Notes under the pieces: model-generated
What the model was told of the DNA's origin: nothing
Databases searched by the model: none
What the model saw: the letters and a program-made list of their open reading frames with translations, nothing else
Part shown: positions 1-9,253 of the stretch, piece by piece
Layout of the letters: each line of letters starts with the position of its first letter
How positions within the stretch are numbered: the first letter of the stretch is position 1
Program-made: the position numbers and the translations under genes
Assembly: GCA_964475595.1 (NCBI GenBank)
Contig: CAYYXG010000002.1
Location: 124,001-188,000, forward strand
Length of the DNA: 64,000 bases
From: RGEC01 sp964475595
GTDB lineage: Bacteria > Bacteroidota > Bacteroidia > NS11-12g > UBA955
Direction: 5' to 3'

Positions 1-1
1 C

Positions 2-1252
2 TTTTTCTTCGTTTTGTTCTACGCTAGCTTCGCCGCGTTTTCAGTATTTAAAATAGCTAAAAGCAATAATCCGATTATTATCGCCGTATTAATCATCTTA
101 ATCAACTTGGGAATTATAAACACAATGGCCAATTGGGCAGCATTTTTTGTTGGCGGATTTACCGAGGAAATTGGAAGTTATTTGATTTTTGGGTCAATAT
201 TTCTGTTGTTTACCCCGGTCAAAAAAGCTTCTTTGTTTGCCGGGTTTTTCTTGGGTTTTTCCTTTTTGATAAAAGAACCATTTATCTTGTTTTTACCGGC
301 GTTTTACCCATTTTTTATAAAATTCAATCGTCAGGAAAAACTACAAATGCTTCTTGGAATGGCTTTTCCATGGCTTTTTCAGGTGGGTTATTTAACATTT
401 ACCGGCAGCTGGTGCGATTACCTGAATTATCTGTCTTTTGCAGCCACCTATGCCAATGGAAACCCTCTTACTTTAGTCCAAAAATTGGCTTTGGGTATCG
501 AAAACTCCGGTATTTTTACACTTCGAAACGGAATTGCCTTTTTAGCTGTTTTATTAGGCATTGGATTATCCAACATTCAAATAAAAGATAAATTAAAGTG
601 GTTGATTGTACCCGGATTTATCGTGATAATCGGATTTGTTTTTAACGTCTTGGGAACACAGCATTATCATCATTACAACATTCCATTGCTATTGGCAATT
701 GCACTGGCACCTATTTTAATTCTCTCTGCTTTTCAAAAAGAAAATACAAAGTTTGCCTTAAAATTAGGGTTAATTGCCCTTATTGTAACAGCCAATCATA
801 TCGTAACCATCGTGCAAAAACAATCACATTGGCAAAACAGTTATCCAGCATTCTCAAAAACAGAACAGGAGATACATTCCATTCGGCCATGGATTGAAAA
901 GCTCAACAAACAATCGGTTTATATTGATGAACAATCTTCGGGCAGAATGTATTTATACTTTCAATCCACATATAAAACCACTTATCCATGTCCATATTAC
1001 ACTTATTTTCTATCGCAGGATAATCCCAATAATTCACCAAAAATTGCGGAAGCGAACCAGCAAATTGCAAAACACCAAATAACCTTTGCGAAAGAATTCA
1101 AACAGCAACCACCTCAATTTTTAATAACCCTTAAAAATCTCTCACCTGCTTTTTGGTATCAGGGGCTTGACGATTTTGTAAATCAAAAATTTCAATTAAT
1201 TGATTCATTTAATCTCGCTCAAAAGACGTACTTTATCAGAACCATTAGATAG
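2..1252 (+). CDS. Polytopic membrane protein, GT-C glycosyltransferase-like, 5' end cut by the window
   Basis: The reading frame is open to the first base of the window, so only the C-terminal part (about 416 residues) is present. About nine or ten hydrophobic helices fill the first two thirds, separated by short basic loops. The last ~140 residues are soluble and rich in aromatic residues. This helix-rich body followed by a soluble tail resembles integral-membrane glycosyltransferases that use polyprenyl-phosphate sugars (GT-C fold), but the usual N-terminal acidic catalytic motif is outside the window. The assignment is therefore by architecture only. No terminator follows; the downstream def gene has its own promoter. 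Confidence 0.5.
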   Translation, partial: FFFVLFYASFAAFSVFKIAKSNNPIIIAVLIILINLGIINTMANWAAFFVGGFTEEIGSYLIFGSIFLLFTPVKKASLFAGFFLGFSFLIKEPFILFLPAFYPFFIKFNRQEKLQMLLGMAFPWLFQVGYLTFTGSWCDYLNYLSFAATYANGNPLTLVQKLALGIENSGIFTLRNGIAFLAVLLGIGLSNIQIKDKLKWLIVPGFIVIIGFVFNVLGTQHYHHYNIPLLLAIALAPILILSAFQKENTKFALKLGLIALIVTANHIVTIVQKQSHWQNSYPAFSKTEQEIHSIRPWIEKLNKQSVYIDEQSSGRMYLYFQSTYKTTYPCPYYTYFLSQDNPNNSPKIAEANQQIAKHQITFAKEFKQQPPQFLITLKNLSPAFWYQGLDDFVNQKFQLIDSFNLAQKTYFIRTIR

Positions 1253-1331
1253 TGCTTTTTGCTCAGTTAAAAAGCTCTTTGCAACCAAATCTTGAAGACT
1301 TTTTCGATATCCACAATCGAGTATAATTTAG

Positions 1332-1339
1332 TATCTTTG
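1332..1339 (+). promoter_or_regulatory. Promoter -7 box TATCTTTG for def
   Basis: A perfect match to the Bacteroidota TAnnTTTG element lies 29 bp before the def ATG. No clear TTTG is seen at the -33 position. Confidence 0.6.
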
Positions 1340-1368
1340 AATTTTAATAATCTACTCAATAAAAAACA

Positions 1369-1920
1369 ATGATTCTTCCTATCTACGCTTATGGTCAGCC
1401 TGTTTTAAGGCAAAAAGCCAAAGAAATAGATAAAGATTACCCCAATCTGCAAGGACTCATTGCAGATATGTTTGAAACCATGTATGCCAGTAACGGCATA
1501 GGTCTGGCGGCTCCTCAAATAGGGTTAGGAATTAGACTTTTTATCACCGATGGGTCTGAAATAGAGGATATAAAACCAGCGGGGTTTAAACAGGTATTTA
1601 TCAATCCCCAGATTCTTGAGGAGTTTGATGAGAAATGGGATTACGAAGAGGGTTGTCTCAGCATTCCTCAGGTGCGGGCAGATGTGAATCGCCACAGCAA
1701 ACTGGTATTGAGATATTTTGATGAAAACTGGCAGGAGCATACGCATGAATTTGAGGGAATGGCAGCGCGAATCATACAGCATGAATATGATCATGTAGAG
1801 GGTATTTTGTTCACAGACCGTATTCATCCGCTCAAAAGAACCATGTTAAAGTCAAGGCTTAACAACATCAGCCAGGGTAGGGTGAATGTTTCCTACAAAA
1901 TGAAATTCCTTAAAAAATAA
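1369..1920 (+). CDS. def: Peptide deformylase
   Basis: Cytoplasmic metallohydrolase that removes the formyl group from the N-terminal Met of new proteins. All three family motifs are intact: GIGLAAPQ at residues 43-50, EGCLS with the metal ligand Cys96, and HEYDH at 138-142, which supplies two His ligands and the catalytic Glu. The length of 183 residues is usual. The ATG lies 29 bp after a TATCTTTG promoter box. A UbiA-type prenyltransferase gene follows after 12 bp and probably shares the transcript. Confidence 0.97.
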   Translation: MILPIYAYGQPVLRQKAKEIDKDYPNLQGLIADMFETMYASNGIGLAAPQIGLGIRLFITDGSEIEDIKPAGFKQVFINPQILEEFDEKWDYEEGCLSIPQVRADVNRHSKLVLRYFDENWQEHTHEFEGMAARIIQHEYDHVEGILFTDRIHPLKRTMLKSRLNNISQGRVNVSYKMKFLKK

Positions 1921-1932
1921 TCATTACCCCGT

Positions 1933-2793
1933 ATGGAGGATAAGCGAAAACCGGCATTCCGTTACTACTGGATTTTGCTGCGCCCTGTCAATCTGGGCAT
2001 CATTATCCTCACCATGACATTGTTTATGTTCCATGCCTCACAATGGAATATTCAGAATCTGCGCTGGCCTGATGCTTTGTTTGTAGTGATGGCCGTGCTT
2101 TTTACGGCTGCTGCCGGTTATGTGATCAATGACATACTTGATATTGAGGAAGATATTATTAACAAGCCCGAGAAACGCATTATTGCCAAACACATCAGCA
2201 TTCGTTCGGGTTTTGTTTTCTACATTATTTTACTGCTTGGTTCATTGGTATTTGGTTTTTTAACCGGACTGAGCATGGGATTGGTATGTGTGTTGATTTC
2301 CGTATTACTCTACTTTTATTCCTTCGATCTGAAAGGCACCACCCTTTGGGGCAATTTGCTGGTATCACTAATGAATGGGGTGGTGGTGTTCTTTTCAGCA
2401 CAGGGTGTAGATGAAAAATTTAATGGCTATTTTGCCGAATACGCATTTTTGGCATTTCTCATTACGATGGCGAGGGAAGTGGTTAAAGACGTGGAGGATA
2501 TGGAGGGAGATAAAACCCGAGAATACGAGACGTTTCCCCTGGTTTATGGACCACGTAAATCTGTATGGCTGGGTATGGGTATCCTCACCCTGCTTAATTT
2601 CCACATGGTGTATCTGATTACTGAAAGCAAGAATCTGTACTTTGGTGGTTTTAGCGGTGTATTTGTGTTGCTACCCGTATTTTACTTTTACCATCAGCTG
2701 CTGACTGCCAGTGAAAAGGCCGATTACAGTCGCATTCAACGCCGCTTGAAATGGCTGATGGTGAGCGGAATTTTATCGGTCGTTTTTCTGTGA
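1933..2793 (+). CDS. UbiA-family prenyltransferase
   Basis: Integral-membrane aromatic or glycerol-phosphate prenyltransferase of 286 residues with about eight to nine helices. The two Asp-rich motifs that bind Mg-prenyl diphosphate are visible: NDILDIEED at 66-74 and DVEDMEGD at about 186-193. Among Bacteroidota members this type is often annotated as geranylgeranylglycerol-phosphate geranylgeranyltransferase-like, but the acceptor cannot be read from the sequence; menaquinone or haem pathway relatives are possible. It follows def closely on the same strand. Its last 21 bp overlap the 3' end of the convergent DUF3109 gene. Confidence 0.85.
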   Translation: MEDKRKPAFRYYWILLRPVNLGIIILTMTLFMFHASQWNIQNLRWPDALFVVMAVLFTAAAGYVINDILDIEEDIINKPEKRIIAKHISIRSGFVFYIILLLGSLVFGFLTGLSMGLVCVLISVLLYFYSFDLKGTTLWGNLLVSLMNGVVVFFSAQGVDEKFNGYFAEYAFLAFLITMAREVVKDVEDMEGDKTREYETFPLVYGPRKSVWLGMGILTLLNFHMVYLITESKNLYFGGFSGVFVLLPVFYFYHQLLTASEKADYSRIQRRLKWLMVSGILSVVFL

Positions 2794-3354
2794 TTCCCAG
2801 TCTTTGGCTATCGCTTCAAATTCAGTGTACCATTCTGCACCCATTTTCCTGATGAGTGCGTCTTTCAGAAAGGCATACACCGGAATATTTTCCTCATTTC
2901 CCCTTTGGCAAGCAGGTTCGCAGATATCCCAGCGATGGTAGTTCAGCGCCATGTATTCGCCATATTGTTTAGCGCGGATGGGGTAGAGGTGACAACTCAC
3001 CGGCTTTTGAAAGGTGGATTTTCCTGCTTTCCATGCATTTTCAATACCGCAGGTGGCAGTAAGACCTTCATATACCAAAAACGAGCATTCTCCACCGGGC
3101 AGGCATGTGGTTACGGCCTCTCCATCAGGATCGGTGGTGTGAAAACCCTGTTCATGAATGAGTTGAAGCCCTTCTTTCGATAAAAAGTCGCTAATAACAG
3201 GCAACTCTTTTGCTATGATGTGAATCTCATCCGGCAATAATGGAGCTCCGGCATCGCCCTGCACGCAGCATGCGCCATGACAGGCCAGGGTGTTACAGGC
3301 AAATTTTTTCTCAATGACATCCTCAGAAACGATGGCGTTTCCAACAATCAGCAT
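2773..3354 (-). CDS. DUF3109 family cysteine-rich protein
   Basis: A 193-residue cytoplasmic protein with many conserved cysteines. The N-terminal CxxxxCHGACC cluster and the later CxxxxxC pairs resemble the YkgJ/DUF3109 group of putative metal-binding proteins. Function is unknown; metal or Fe-S binding is inferred from the cysteines. Its ATG overlaps the purE stop codon by one base (ATGA), which implies translational coupling. It is the last gene of the pssA-purE-DUF3109 unit. Confidence 0.85.
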   Translation of the reverse strand: MLIVGNAIVSEDVIEKKFACNTLACHGACCVQGDAGAPLLPDEIHIIAKELPVISDFLSKEGLQLIHEQGFHTTDPDGEAVTTCLPGGECSFLVYEGLTATCGIENAWKAGKSTFQKPVSCHLYPIRAKQYGEYMALNYHRWDICEPACQRGNEENIPVYAFLKDALIRKMGAEWYTEFEAIAKDWESQKNDR

Positions 3355-3875
3355 CAGATGTTTTCTTGTTTATTCAGGAAATCTTCGTGTCCCAGTTTTT
3401 CCAGTCGCGTGGCTTTATCCAACACTTCTTCGCTGATGCGCTTTTTGTAGTTCATCACCTTTTGGGCAATATTTTCATCTTGTGTCCCCAGAATTTGAGC
3501 AGCCATGATACCGGCATTTCGTGCACCGTTGATGGCCATGGTGGCTACAGGAACTCCAGGAGGCATCTGTACGATGCTGTAAAGACTGTCAATGCCACTG
3601 AGATTGCTGCTTTTTACCGGAACACCAATCACAGGCAGATGGGTAATACTTGCCACCATTCCGGGTAAATGGGCTGCACCGCCTGCCCCCGCTATGATAA
3701 CCTTGATTCCTTTTTCCGGGGCTTTGGTTGCATAATCAAACATCCGTTGGGGTGTTCTGTGTGCGGAAACGATGGTGAGTTCGTATGAAATACCAAAATG
3801 CTCGAGCATGCGCGCTGCTTCCTGCATTACCGGAAGATCGCTGTCGCTGCCCATGATGATACCTACTTTAGCCAT
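3354..3875 (-). CDS. purE: N5-carboxyaminoimidazole ribonucleotide mutase
   Basis: Cytoplasmic enzyme of de novo purine synthesis that converts N5-CAIR to CAIR. The class I signature is present: the GSDSD phosphate loop near residue 9, the SAHRTP motif carrying the catalytic His near residue 42, and the GAGGAAHL segment. The length of 173 residues is normal. The gene overlaps the end of pssA by 8 bp and the start of DUF3109 by 1 bp. The partner purK is not in the window. Confidence 0.97.
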   Translation of the reverse strand: MAKVGIIMGSDSDLPVMQEAARMLEHFGISYELTIVSAHRTPQRMFDYATKAPEKGIKVIIAGAGGAAHLPGMVASITHLPVIGVPVKSSNLSGIDSLYSIVQMPPGVPVATMAINGARNAGIMAAQILGTQDENIAQKVMNYKKRISEEVLDKATRLEKLGHEDFLNKQENI

Positions 3876-4590
3876 GATTGGATTGGGTTACAAAGTTCGC
3901 AATAATTGACCACAAAACATAAATCAGTAAAAAAGGGATGCCGGCGTATACCCCAAAAATGGGTACACAAATTACTCCAAGCAATGGTACGGCTATTTTC
4001 CACAACAGCAAAGGGTCGCCTTTTTTAAATTTTAATGACAGCATAGGCCATTCTGAAACCATCAGAAAAGCGGCAATAACGGGAGCAAAGCTAAAGAAAT
4101 AGGGATGCTCAAAAATGGCCTTAAATGCGCTATCATCGGTGTTTTCGAATGCAAGTATCAAAGACCCGAATGCGAGGCCTGTAATGGGCGTAGGAACGCC
4201 CAGAAAGCCCGTTTTTTGGCGGGTATCAATGTTGAAATTAGCCAGTCGCCAGGCCCCGGCCAGCGGTAAGGCCAGCCATGCATACCGCGAAGTGCAAAAT
4301 CCATTGGGCATGCAATACCCTTTTTCAAGGGTATAGTGCAGCATCACCAGCCCCGGCAGCAGGGCAAATGTGATGAGATCAGCCAGCGAATCCAGCTGTT
4401 TGCCCAGTTCACCATCCGCGCCCAACAGGCGAGCTACAAATCCATCCGCAAAATCCAATATGGCGGCCAATACCATACAAACCATGATACTGTTCATATC
4501 GCCTGCCATGAGTCTTTCTATTCCAATGGCCCCACAGGAGAGGTTTCCGAGGGTGAGCATGTTGGGGAGGCCTTTCAGCGTTTCTTTCAT
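3868..4590 (-). CDS. pssA: CDP-diacylglycerol--serine O-phosphatidyltransferase
   Basis: Inner-membrane enzyme that makes phosphatidylserine, the precursor of phosphatidylethanolamine. The CDP-alcohol phosphatidyltransferase motif DGxxAR-x8-GxxxDxxxD is perfect (DGFVAR through DSLAD). About seven membrane helices are present. I chose the ATG at 4590 (240 residues): a longer frame adds 26 polar residues that overlap the upstream gene, whereas this start begins MKETLKGLPNMLTLGN as in the family. A TAACTTTG promoter box lies 15 bp upstream. Confidence 0.93.
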   Translation of the reverse strand: MKETLKGLPNMLTLGNLSCGAIGIERLMAGDMNSIMVCMVLAAILDFADGFVARLLGADGELGKQLDSLADLITFALLPGLVMLHYTLEKGYCMPNGFCTSRYAWLALPLAGAWRLANFNIDTRQKTGFLGVPTPITGLAFGSLILAFENTDDSAFKAIFEHPYFFSFAPVIAAFLMVSEWPMLSLKFKKGDPLLLWKIAVPLLGVICVPIFGVYAGIPFLLIYVLWSIIANFVTQSNHG

Positions 4591-4597
4591 GTGCAAT

Positions 4598-6424
4598 TCA
4601 AAGGTCAAAGTTACAGAAAACAGAGAAACTGCTACCTGTGATTTGCGTTTGGAGCAGGTTCTTTGCATAATACCGGTTGCTTTTTGCCATAAACCAGTCC
4701 TTTGGGCTCAAATCATGTTGATATCCGGACGCTATTCCCAGATGCACATAAGGAACAATTTTGTACTGAATTCTGGCCAGAAAACCGATTCCCAAAGCAT
4801 GGTTTTTAACCACCTTCGCAGGGTCTGCTGCAGGTGTTAGAAAACCACCGTCCAGTGGCTTATATGTTAATTTTTCGGTAGCATGAAGAATCTGCGGACC
4901 GGCATCCATGCAGAGTTTGGTATTTTTGATGAAACGCCATCCCCAAAAAGCTGTTGCTGCCTGAAAGGTATAGTTTATGGTAAACAGATTCTGTACCCGA
5001 TACAATTCAGAAGGTAGCGTAGATGCCAAATGAACCGCAGCAGTAAAATGCTGATTGTTCCATTGTAATCCCATCGTTAACGGCCATTGGTAGCCGTTTT
5101 GCACTGTTTTTGCGGCATTAACATGGCTGATGATGTTTCCGCCGGTATTGAGCGAATAAATCCCCAATCCCAAACTCAATTGTAGCGATTCTACTTTATC
5201 TGTGGGTTTATTTTGAACAGGAGGTGATTTGCGAACTGCAATGAAAAAGCCAAATCGAGCCGCAAGGGACGGATTGTTTTTTTCATCAAGGGGTGTTATG
5301 CTGATCGCACCGGTGGGGGCTTCGAGCAACAATCGACGTGTTTCTGAATTTTGTGCTAAAAGTGCGTGATTGTTGGAAGTGACATCGTTATCCCTGTCGC
5401 CTTCATAAAAAATTCCGATGCTGAGAACGTTATTATTTGACCGAAAATACCGCTCATTGAGTCTGTGCACGATGCTTTGATAGGCATACCAGCCACAATT
5501 TCCGTTTTGTATGCTGTATGCGGTGTGGCAGCGGCCAAACTGCCCAAAAAACCGTGCTGTGGTGTCGCTGTTAAGGAGTCGGGTGAGTTTGCGGTAAATT
5601 TGCTCTTCACGCCAGGTGTAATAAAAGGCACTACTGCGGTATTGATTCCATTGTTTGTATTCGCGCAGACCATTAATTCCGCTCTGAACCTCGGCATAAT
5701 CCTTCCCAAGCCATGTTTTGAGTTCTGCATCCAGACTGTCGAAATGTGAAACCATCAGGTCAATGCTACGGTCTATAGAAAATGGGGGAGTCCCTGCCCG
5801 ATATTTCTCATTTCTGGAAGTGGTGTTAAATTCCTTTGTTCCGTCGTGTTTGAGCCATCCTGCTGCTTGATGAACTGCTTGCACTGCGGTATATAAACTA
5901 TTCGGCACCCCTGATTTTGGCAGTAAATCTGATAATCGCAATAGGGCGATGTCATTGAATCGCTCCACATCCACCCCGTGAATTTGAATGCGTTGTTCCG
6001 AAGGCAGCGATAGGTTCCATGCACGAATGATTTCCAGAATCTTCATGTGTTCTACCGAGGTGGTGGCTTGCAGGTAATAACGAGAAATGGTGTCCGGTTG
6101 ATTGACGAATTGATTGGCGTACCATCCCCTCGCTTCGCCCAATTCAAGGATCAAATGCCTCACTCCGGCTTTGCTGTGAAGAAAATGCAATAACTTGAAT
6201 TCAATTAATCCGTTGGTGGCAACATGCTGGTGGTTTTCACCGGAAAAAAATACCCTTTGTCCTTTCAATGCTGTCTGAAGTACTTCCATGCCTGAATAGT
6301 CATCGGCTTTATCCATGTTGAATCTATGGAAAAGATGTTTTGTTCCCGCTTCCCAGTACTGTGGCTGTGCCGCTAATGCTATCGCACCTAAAAGGGAAAT
6401 GGCCAAGACACCAAACCGTATCAT
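4598..6424 (-). CDS. EreA/ChaN-like domain with barrel-like C-terminal tail
   Basis: Exported protein of 608 residues with a signal peptide ending ALAAQ (cleavage before Gln20). Residues 25-360 match the erythromycin-esterase/ChaN/TraB-like superfamily: a first GxxH motif GENH at 62-65, ELGEARG at 94-100, and a second GxxH motif GRCH at 297-300. In characterised relatives such Glu/His residues form the active or metal-binding site. Residues ~410-608 are alternating beta-strand sequence ending in Phe-Asp-Leu, typical of an outer-membrane barrel. The substrate is unknown and macrolide resistance should not be assumed. It overlaps the upstream paralogue by 4 bp (ATGA). Confidence 0.75.
   Translation of the reverse strand: MIRFGVLAISLLGAIALAAQPQYWEAGTKHLFHRFNMDKADDYSGMEVLQTALKGQRVFFSGENHQHVATNGLIEFKLLHFLHSKAGVRHLILELGEARGWYANQFVNQPDTISRYYLQATTSVEHMKILEIIRAWNLSLPSEQRIQIHGVDVERFNDIALLRLSDLLPKSGVPNSLYTAVQAVHQAAGWLKHDGTKEFNTTSRNEKYRAGTPPFSIDRSIDLMVSHFDSLDAELKTWLGKDYAEVQSGINGLREYKQWNQYRSSAFYYTWREEQIYRKLTRLLNSDTTARFFGQFGRCHTAYSIQNGNCGWYAYQSIVHRLNERYFRSNNNVLSIGIFYEGDRDNDVTSNNHALLAQNSETRRLLLEAPTGAISITPLDEKNNPSLAARFGFFIAVRKSPPVQNKPTDKVESLQLSLGLGIYSLNTGGNIISHVNAAKTVQNGYQWPLTMGLQWNNQHFTAAVHLASTLPSELYRVQNLFTINYTFQAATAFWGWRFIKNTKLCMDAGPQILHATEKLTYKPLDGGFLTPAADPAKVVKNHALGIGFLARIQYKIVPYVHLGIASGYQHDLSPKDWFMAKSNRYYAKNLLQTQITGSSFSVFCNFDL
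4606..4613 (-). promoter_or_regulatory. Promoter -7 box TAACTTTG for pssA-purE-DUF3109
   Basis: A perfect TAnnTTTG box on the minus strand, 15 bp before the chosen pssA start. It lies inside the 3' coding end of the preceding gene, so the pssA unit can be transcribed independently. Confidence 0.55.
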
Positions 6425-8193
6425 GTTGTATTTCCCTTTCTTTTATTGGCTGGTTTACGGATAAGGTGCAAACCGGCGCAGAAGTTTACAAAAAACTGGT
6501 CTCCTTTTAATGTGCCCGCAGGACCGCTGAACTTGTTGTTTACCCGCCACCGTTGGTCTGAAAGATCCCATCCGTAGCCCGCGTCCAATGCTAGGTAGCA
6601 TCGTTTGATATGAATAGCCAATTTCGCTTTTAGGCCAAAAATCAAAGCGGGGTTTACTGCCGTTGACGGCAATGAATACCTCGTAATAAAAGCAGTATCG
6701 TTGAGGTTGGTTGAACCATTTACTACGTGCTGCTGATAGCTAATAAAGCCGCCCAGTCCACTCCTAAATCCTTTTTTTTGAGGAGATAAATTACCCACAC
6801 CTGATACGTACGTTCCCCAGTATTGGTAGGGTGAACCGGGGGCTCGCGCACTTTGGAAAAACCCGGATTCAAAATGATTTCCGGAGTTGTCCCAAATCGT
6901 CATATTGATTCCAAAGTCATGGGTCGAATTTACCTCAGATAATCCATTGTCTTTCAGCAGCCCATTGAGCTTATTTAGGTTCACCATGTGAATGCCGGAG
7001 CTGATTCCCACGCTGAAAACAGGGATGGTTTTTCGTTTTTTGATTGCTGCTAATGGTTGGTATGGTCTATTATTTCCCATAACCAGCATAAAATCAAATG
7101 CATTTTTTGCCGCCAGATGCTTAGTGTGCGATAATACTGCCGCATTGGCTGTTACACTGGTCCGTATTTGAGTAAGGGCAGACAATATTTCTGATGGTTC
7201 ATCTTCAGCATCACGGGGATCATCGTAATAAATTCCCATATTAAAAACTTGGCCGGCCAGGCTGCTATCCTCGTGCAAGTTGCCGCAAACCGGTAAAAAA
7301 TCATACAGCTCGCAAGCACCATGTAGCCGGGAATTTGCCGCATAACAGCGACCGACAATGCAGATAAACTTTTCGTTAGGTTGGTTTTGCAGATGCTTTT
7401 TTATGTTTTCTGCAACCTGCTGAACCCGAAACGGGTCTTCTAATGATGTATTGGTCCACTTTTCATAGTTAAGGGAGGATTTTAATGCTGTCATCAGCGC
7501 ATCCAGTCTCAACCACTCATCATCTCCCAGCCATTGCTGATAAAGGTTTTGGACACTGTCAAAATTTTTTACAAACTCCCTGTAGGTGTTTTTAACCGGA
7601 AATTGGTCCTTATCATATTTTTTGTCCAGGTAGCCGTTTTTTATTTGTTGATAGCGAATGGCACCCTGAAGGGCTTCTATGGGAATTCTGAGTCCGTCAG
7701 GGGGTGTTTTGTCCTTAAAAAGGTTAAAAATACCCAAAGCGGGAATGAGGGTGCGGTTTTCGGCATCTATCCCCATAATTTGTATTTTCAGACTGTCTGC
7801 CACGCCTTCGTTCAGGGCATTCAATCTTTTGTAGAAGAGCAAGTCTTCCTGACTCAAAACCATGGTTAAATCGGGCATTACCGAATAATCATTCCGGAAG
7901 ACAAAACGGTTCAGCCATTCACCGCAAATGGGAGATACCGGGGCTAAAAAGTGATGGTAACCGGCGGTGGTTCGTGCGTACGAAACCAGTTTCACACCAA
8001 TGGTTCGGTTAATTTCCGGATAGGCCCTGTTGATGCCAATCACCATGATTTTTCCTGATTGTAGTGCGGAATCAAGGAGGTTCATTCCCCTGAAATCTTT
8101 GGAGTCTGCCAGGTTAAGCCACTGACGGTCTGATTGAGCATGCAGACAGGCGTTTATCATCAGGAATAAGCAATATGCCTTTATTTTCCGCAT
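6421..8193 (-). CDS. Degenerate EreA/ChaN-like paralogue with barrel-like tail
   Basis: Exported protein of 590 residues, a clear tandem paralogue of the next gene downstream (same order of domains, conserved WL-N-F, GID/GVD and GRC segments). The putative catalytic motifs are lost: GENH has become GINR (53-56), ELGEARG is replaced by a segment without the Glu residues, and GRCH has become GRCY (281-284). It may be a non-catalytic partner or binding protein. I chose the ATG at 8193 because it gives a normal signal peptide ending LHAQ; a TTG at 8280 would add 29 residues that spoil it. Confidence 0.7.
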   Translation of the reverse strand: MRKIKAYCLFLMINACLHAQSDRQWLNLADSKDFRGMNLLDSALQSGKIMVIGINRAYPEINRTIGVKLVSYARTTAGYHHFLAPVSPICGEWLNRFVFRNDYSVMPDLTMVLSQEDLLFYKRLNALNEGVADSLKIQIMGIDAENRTLIPALGIFNLFKDKTPPDGLRIPIEALQGAIRYQQIKNGYLDKKYDKDQFPVKNTYREFVKNFDSVQNLYQQWLGDDEWLRLDALMTALKSSLNYEKWTNTSLEDPFRVQQVAENIKKHLQNQPNEKFICIVGRCYAANSRLHGACELYDFLPVCGNLHEDSSLAGQVFNMGIYYDDPRDAEDEPSEILSALTQIRTSVTANAAVLSHTKHLAAKNAFDFMLVMGNNRPYQPLAAIKKRKTIPVFSVGISSGIHMVNLNKLNGLLKDNGLSEVNSTHDFGINMTIWDNSGNHFESGFFQSARAPGSPYQYWGTYVSGVGNLSPQKKGFRSGLGGFISYQQHVVNGSTNLNDTAFITRYSLPSTAVNPALIFGLKAKLAIHIKRCYLALDAGYGWDLSDQRWRVNNKFSGPAGTLKGDQFFVNFCAGLHLIRKPANKRKGNTT

Positions 8194-8276
8194 GAGGTAG
8201 CAATATACGAAATTATGCACAGACCTTGTACGTTTGGAGAAGATTGAAACGGCAGGGCCAAAGCGTTTAATTGGGT

Positions 8277-9164
8277 TCAAACAATGTTCAGCACCTGCTC
8301 CTTGATCTGTTCCAGCTTTTCTTTCATTAACACCACGGCTTGTTGCATGGGAAAATGATTGCTCTTAACGCCCATGGTATTCATTTCCCGGCCCATTTCC
8401 TGAGAGATAAAGTTAAGTTTTCTTCCGAGTGGTTCTTTTATCAGGCATTCATCAAAATAATCCAGATGCTGTTTAAGTCGCTGTTTTTCTTCGGCAATAT
8501 CCCATTTTTCCATGTACAGCAGAATTTCCTGCTCCAGCCGGTTGTGGTCTGCAATGTTGTCGCGCACGTGCTCTGCCACCGAATTATTGATTTTATTACG
8601 AAGATGCATCCTGCGGGGTTCTTCCTCAGATTCTACAATCTGCAATTGCCTGCGAATTTCCATGGATGCCTCTGTCAGTTTAGTCAAAATAGATTTTCCT
8701 TCCTGTTTGCGGAATACCAGCAATTTTTCAGTAGCAGCCGTAGCGGTTTTCAAAATGCACTGTTTGGCCTCTTCGGTAAGCGTTTTTTCTGAGTTGCCCA
8801 CCACATCAGGCATACGAATAATCTGATTGAATGGATCGCGGAAATCCAGGTTCAGCGATTGACTGAGGTGGTTGAGTTTATCTAAATAGGTTTTGGCCAG
8901 TGCATGATTGATGTTGATTTCAGGGGCATTTTCTTCACCGGTAAATTCAATATTGAACATCATGGTTACCGAACCGCGTTCCAGTTTTTCCTGCAGCATT
9001 TTGCGCAAGGCAGCATCCAGTTCATACAGAAATCTGGGCAGCCGTATGTCAAGGTCCAGGTATCGGCCGTTGAGGGATTTTACTTCGCAAACTACGTTAA
9101 TACCGGCTTCTGCGGCTTCTGCGCGGCCAAATCCGGTCATGCTTTGAATGACAGTGTTTTCCAA
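8277..9164 (-). CDS. yicC: YicC/YloC family endoribonuclease-like protein
   Basis: Cytoplasmic protein of 295 residues. The N-terminal SMTGFGRAE motif (residues 8-16), the EVKSLNGRYLD motif and the C-terminal DUF1732 segment with KLNFISQEMGREMNT are all diagnostic. Family members act as endoribonucleases in E. coli and B. subtilis relatives; the role here is inferred. A near-consensus TATATTCG lies a few bases before the start. The EreA-like pair follows on the same strand after 83 bp. Confidence 0.93.
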   Translation of the reverse strand: MENTVIQSMTGFGRAEAAEAGINVVCEVKSLNGRYLDLDIRLPRFLYELDAALRKMLQEKLERGSVTMMFNIEFTGEENAPEININHALAKTYLDKLNHLSQSLNLDFRDPFNQIIRMPDVVGNSEKTLTEEAKQCILKTATAATEKLLVFRKQEGKSILTKLTEASMEIRRQLQIVESEEEPRRMHLRNKINNSVAEHVRDNIADHNRLEQEILLYMEKWDIAEEKQRLKQHLDYFDECLIKEPLGRKLNFISQEMGREMNTMGVKSNHFPMQQAVVLMKEKLEQIKEQVLNIV

Positions 9165-9238
9165 TGATGCGAATATAAGCCCAAGGTTGCTGTGGTATCA
9201 ACGTCAATAAATTTTCATTAATGCTCAGTAAATCAATT

Positions 9239-9246
9239 TATCTTTG
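9239..9246 (+). promoter_or_regulatory. Promoter -7 box TATCTTTG for the glutaminyl cyclase-bshB1 unit
   Basis: A perfect TAnnTTTG box only 7 bp before the ATG at 9254, so the predicted leader is a few bases or none. Confidence 0.6.
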
Positions 9247-9253
9247 TAGGTAA

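Noticed and set aside
8194..8280. TTG start at 8280 extending the degenerate EreA-like protein by 29 residues
   Set aside because: The extension precedes a normal signal peptide and would hide it; the ATG at 8193 is better.
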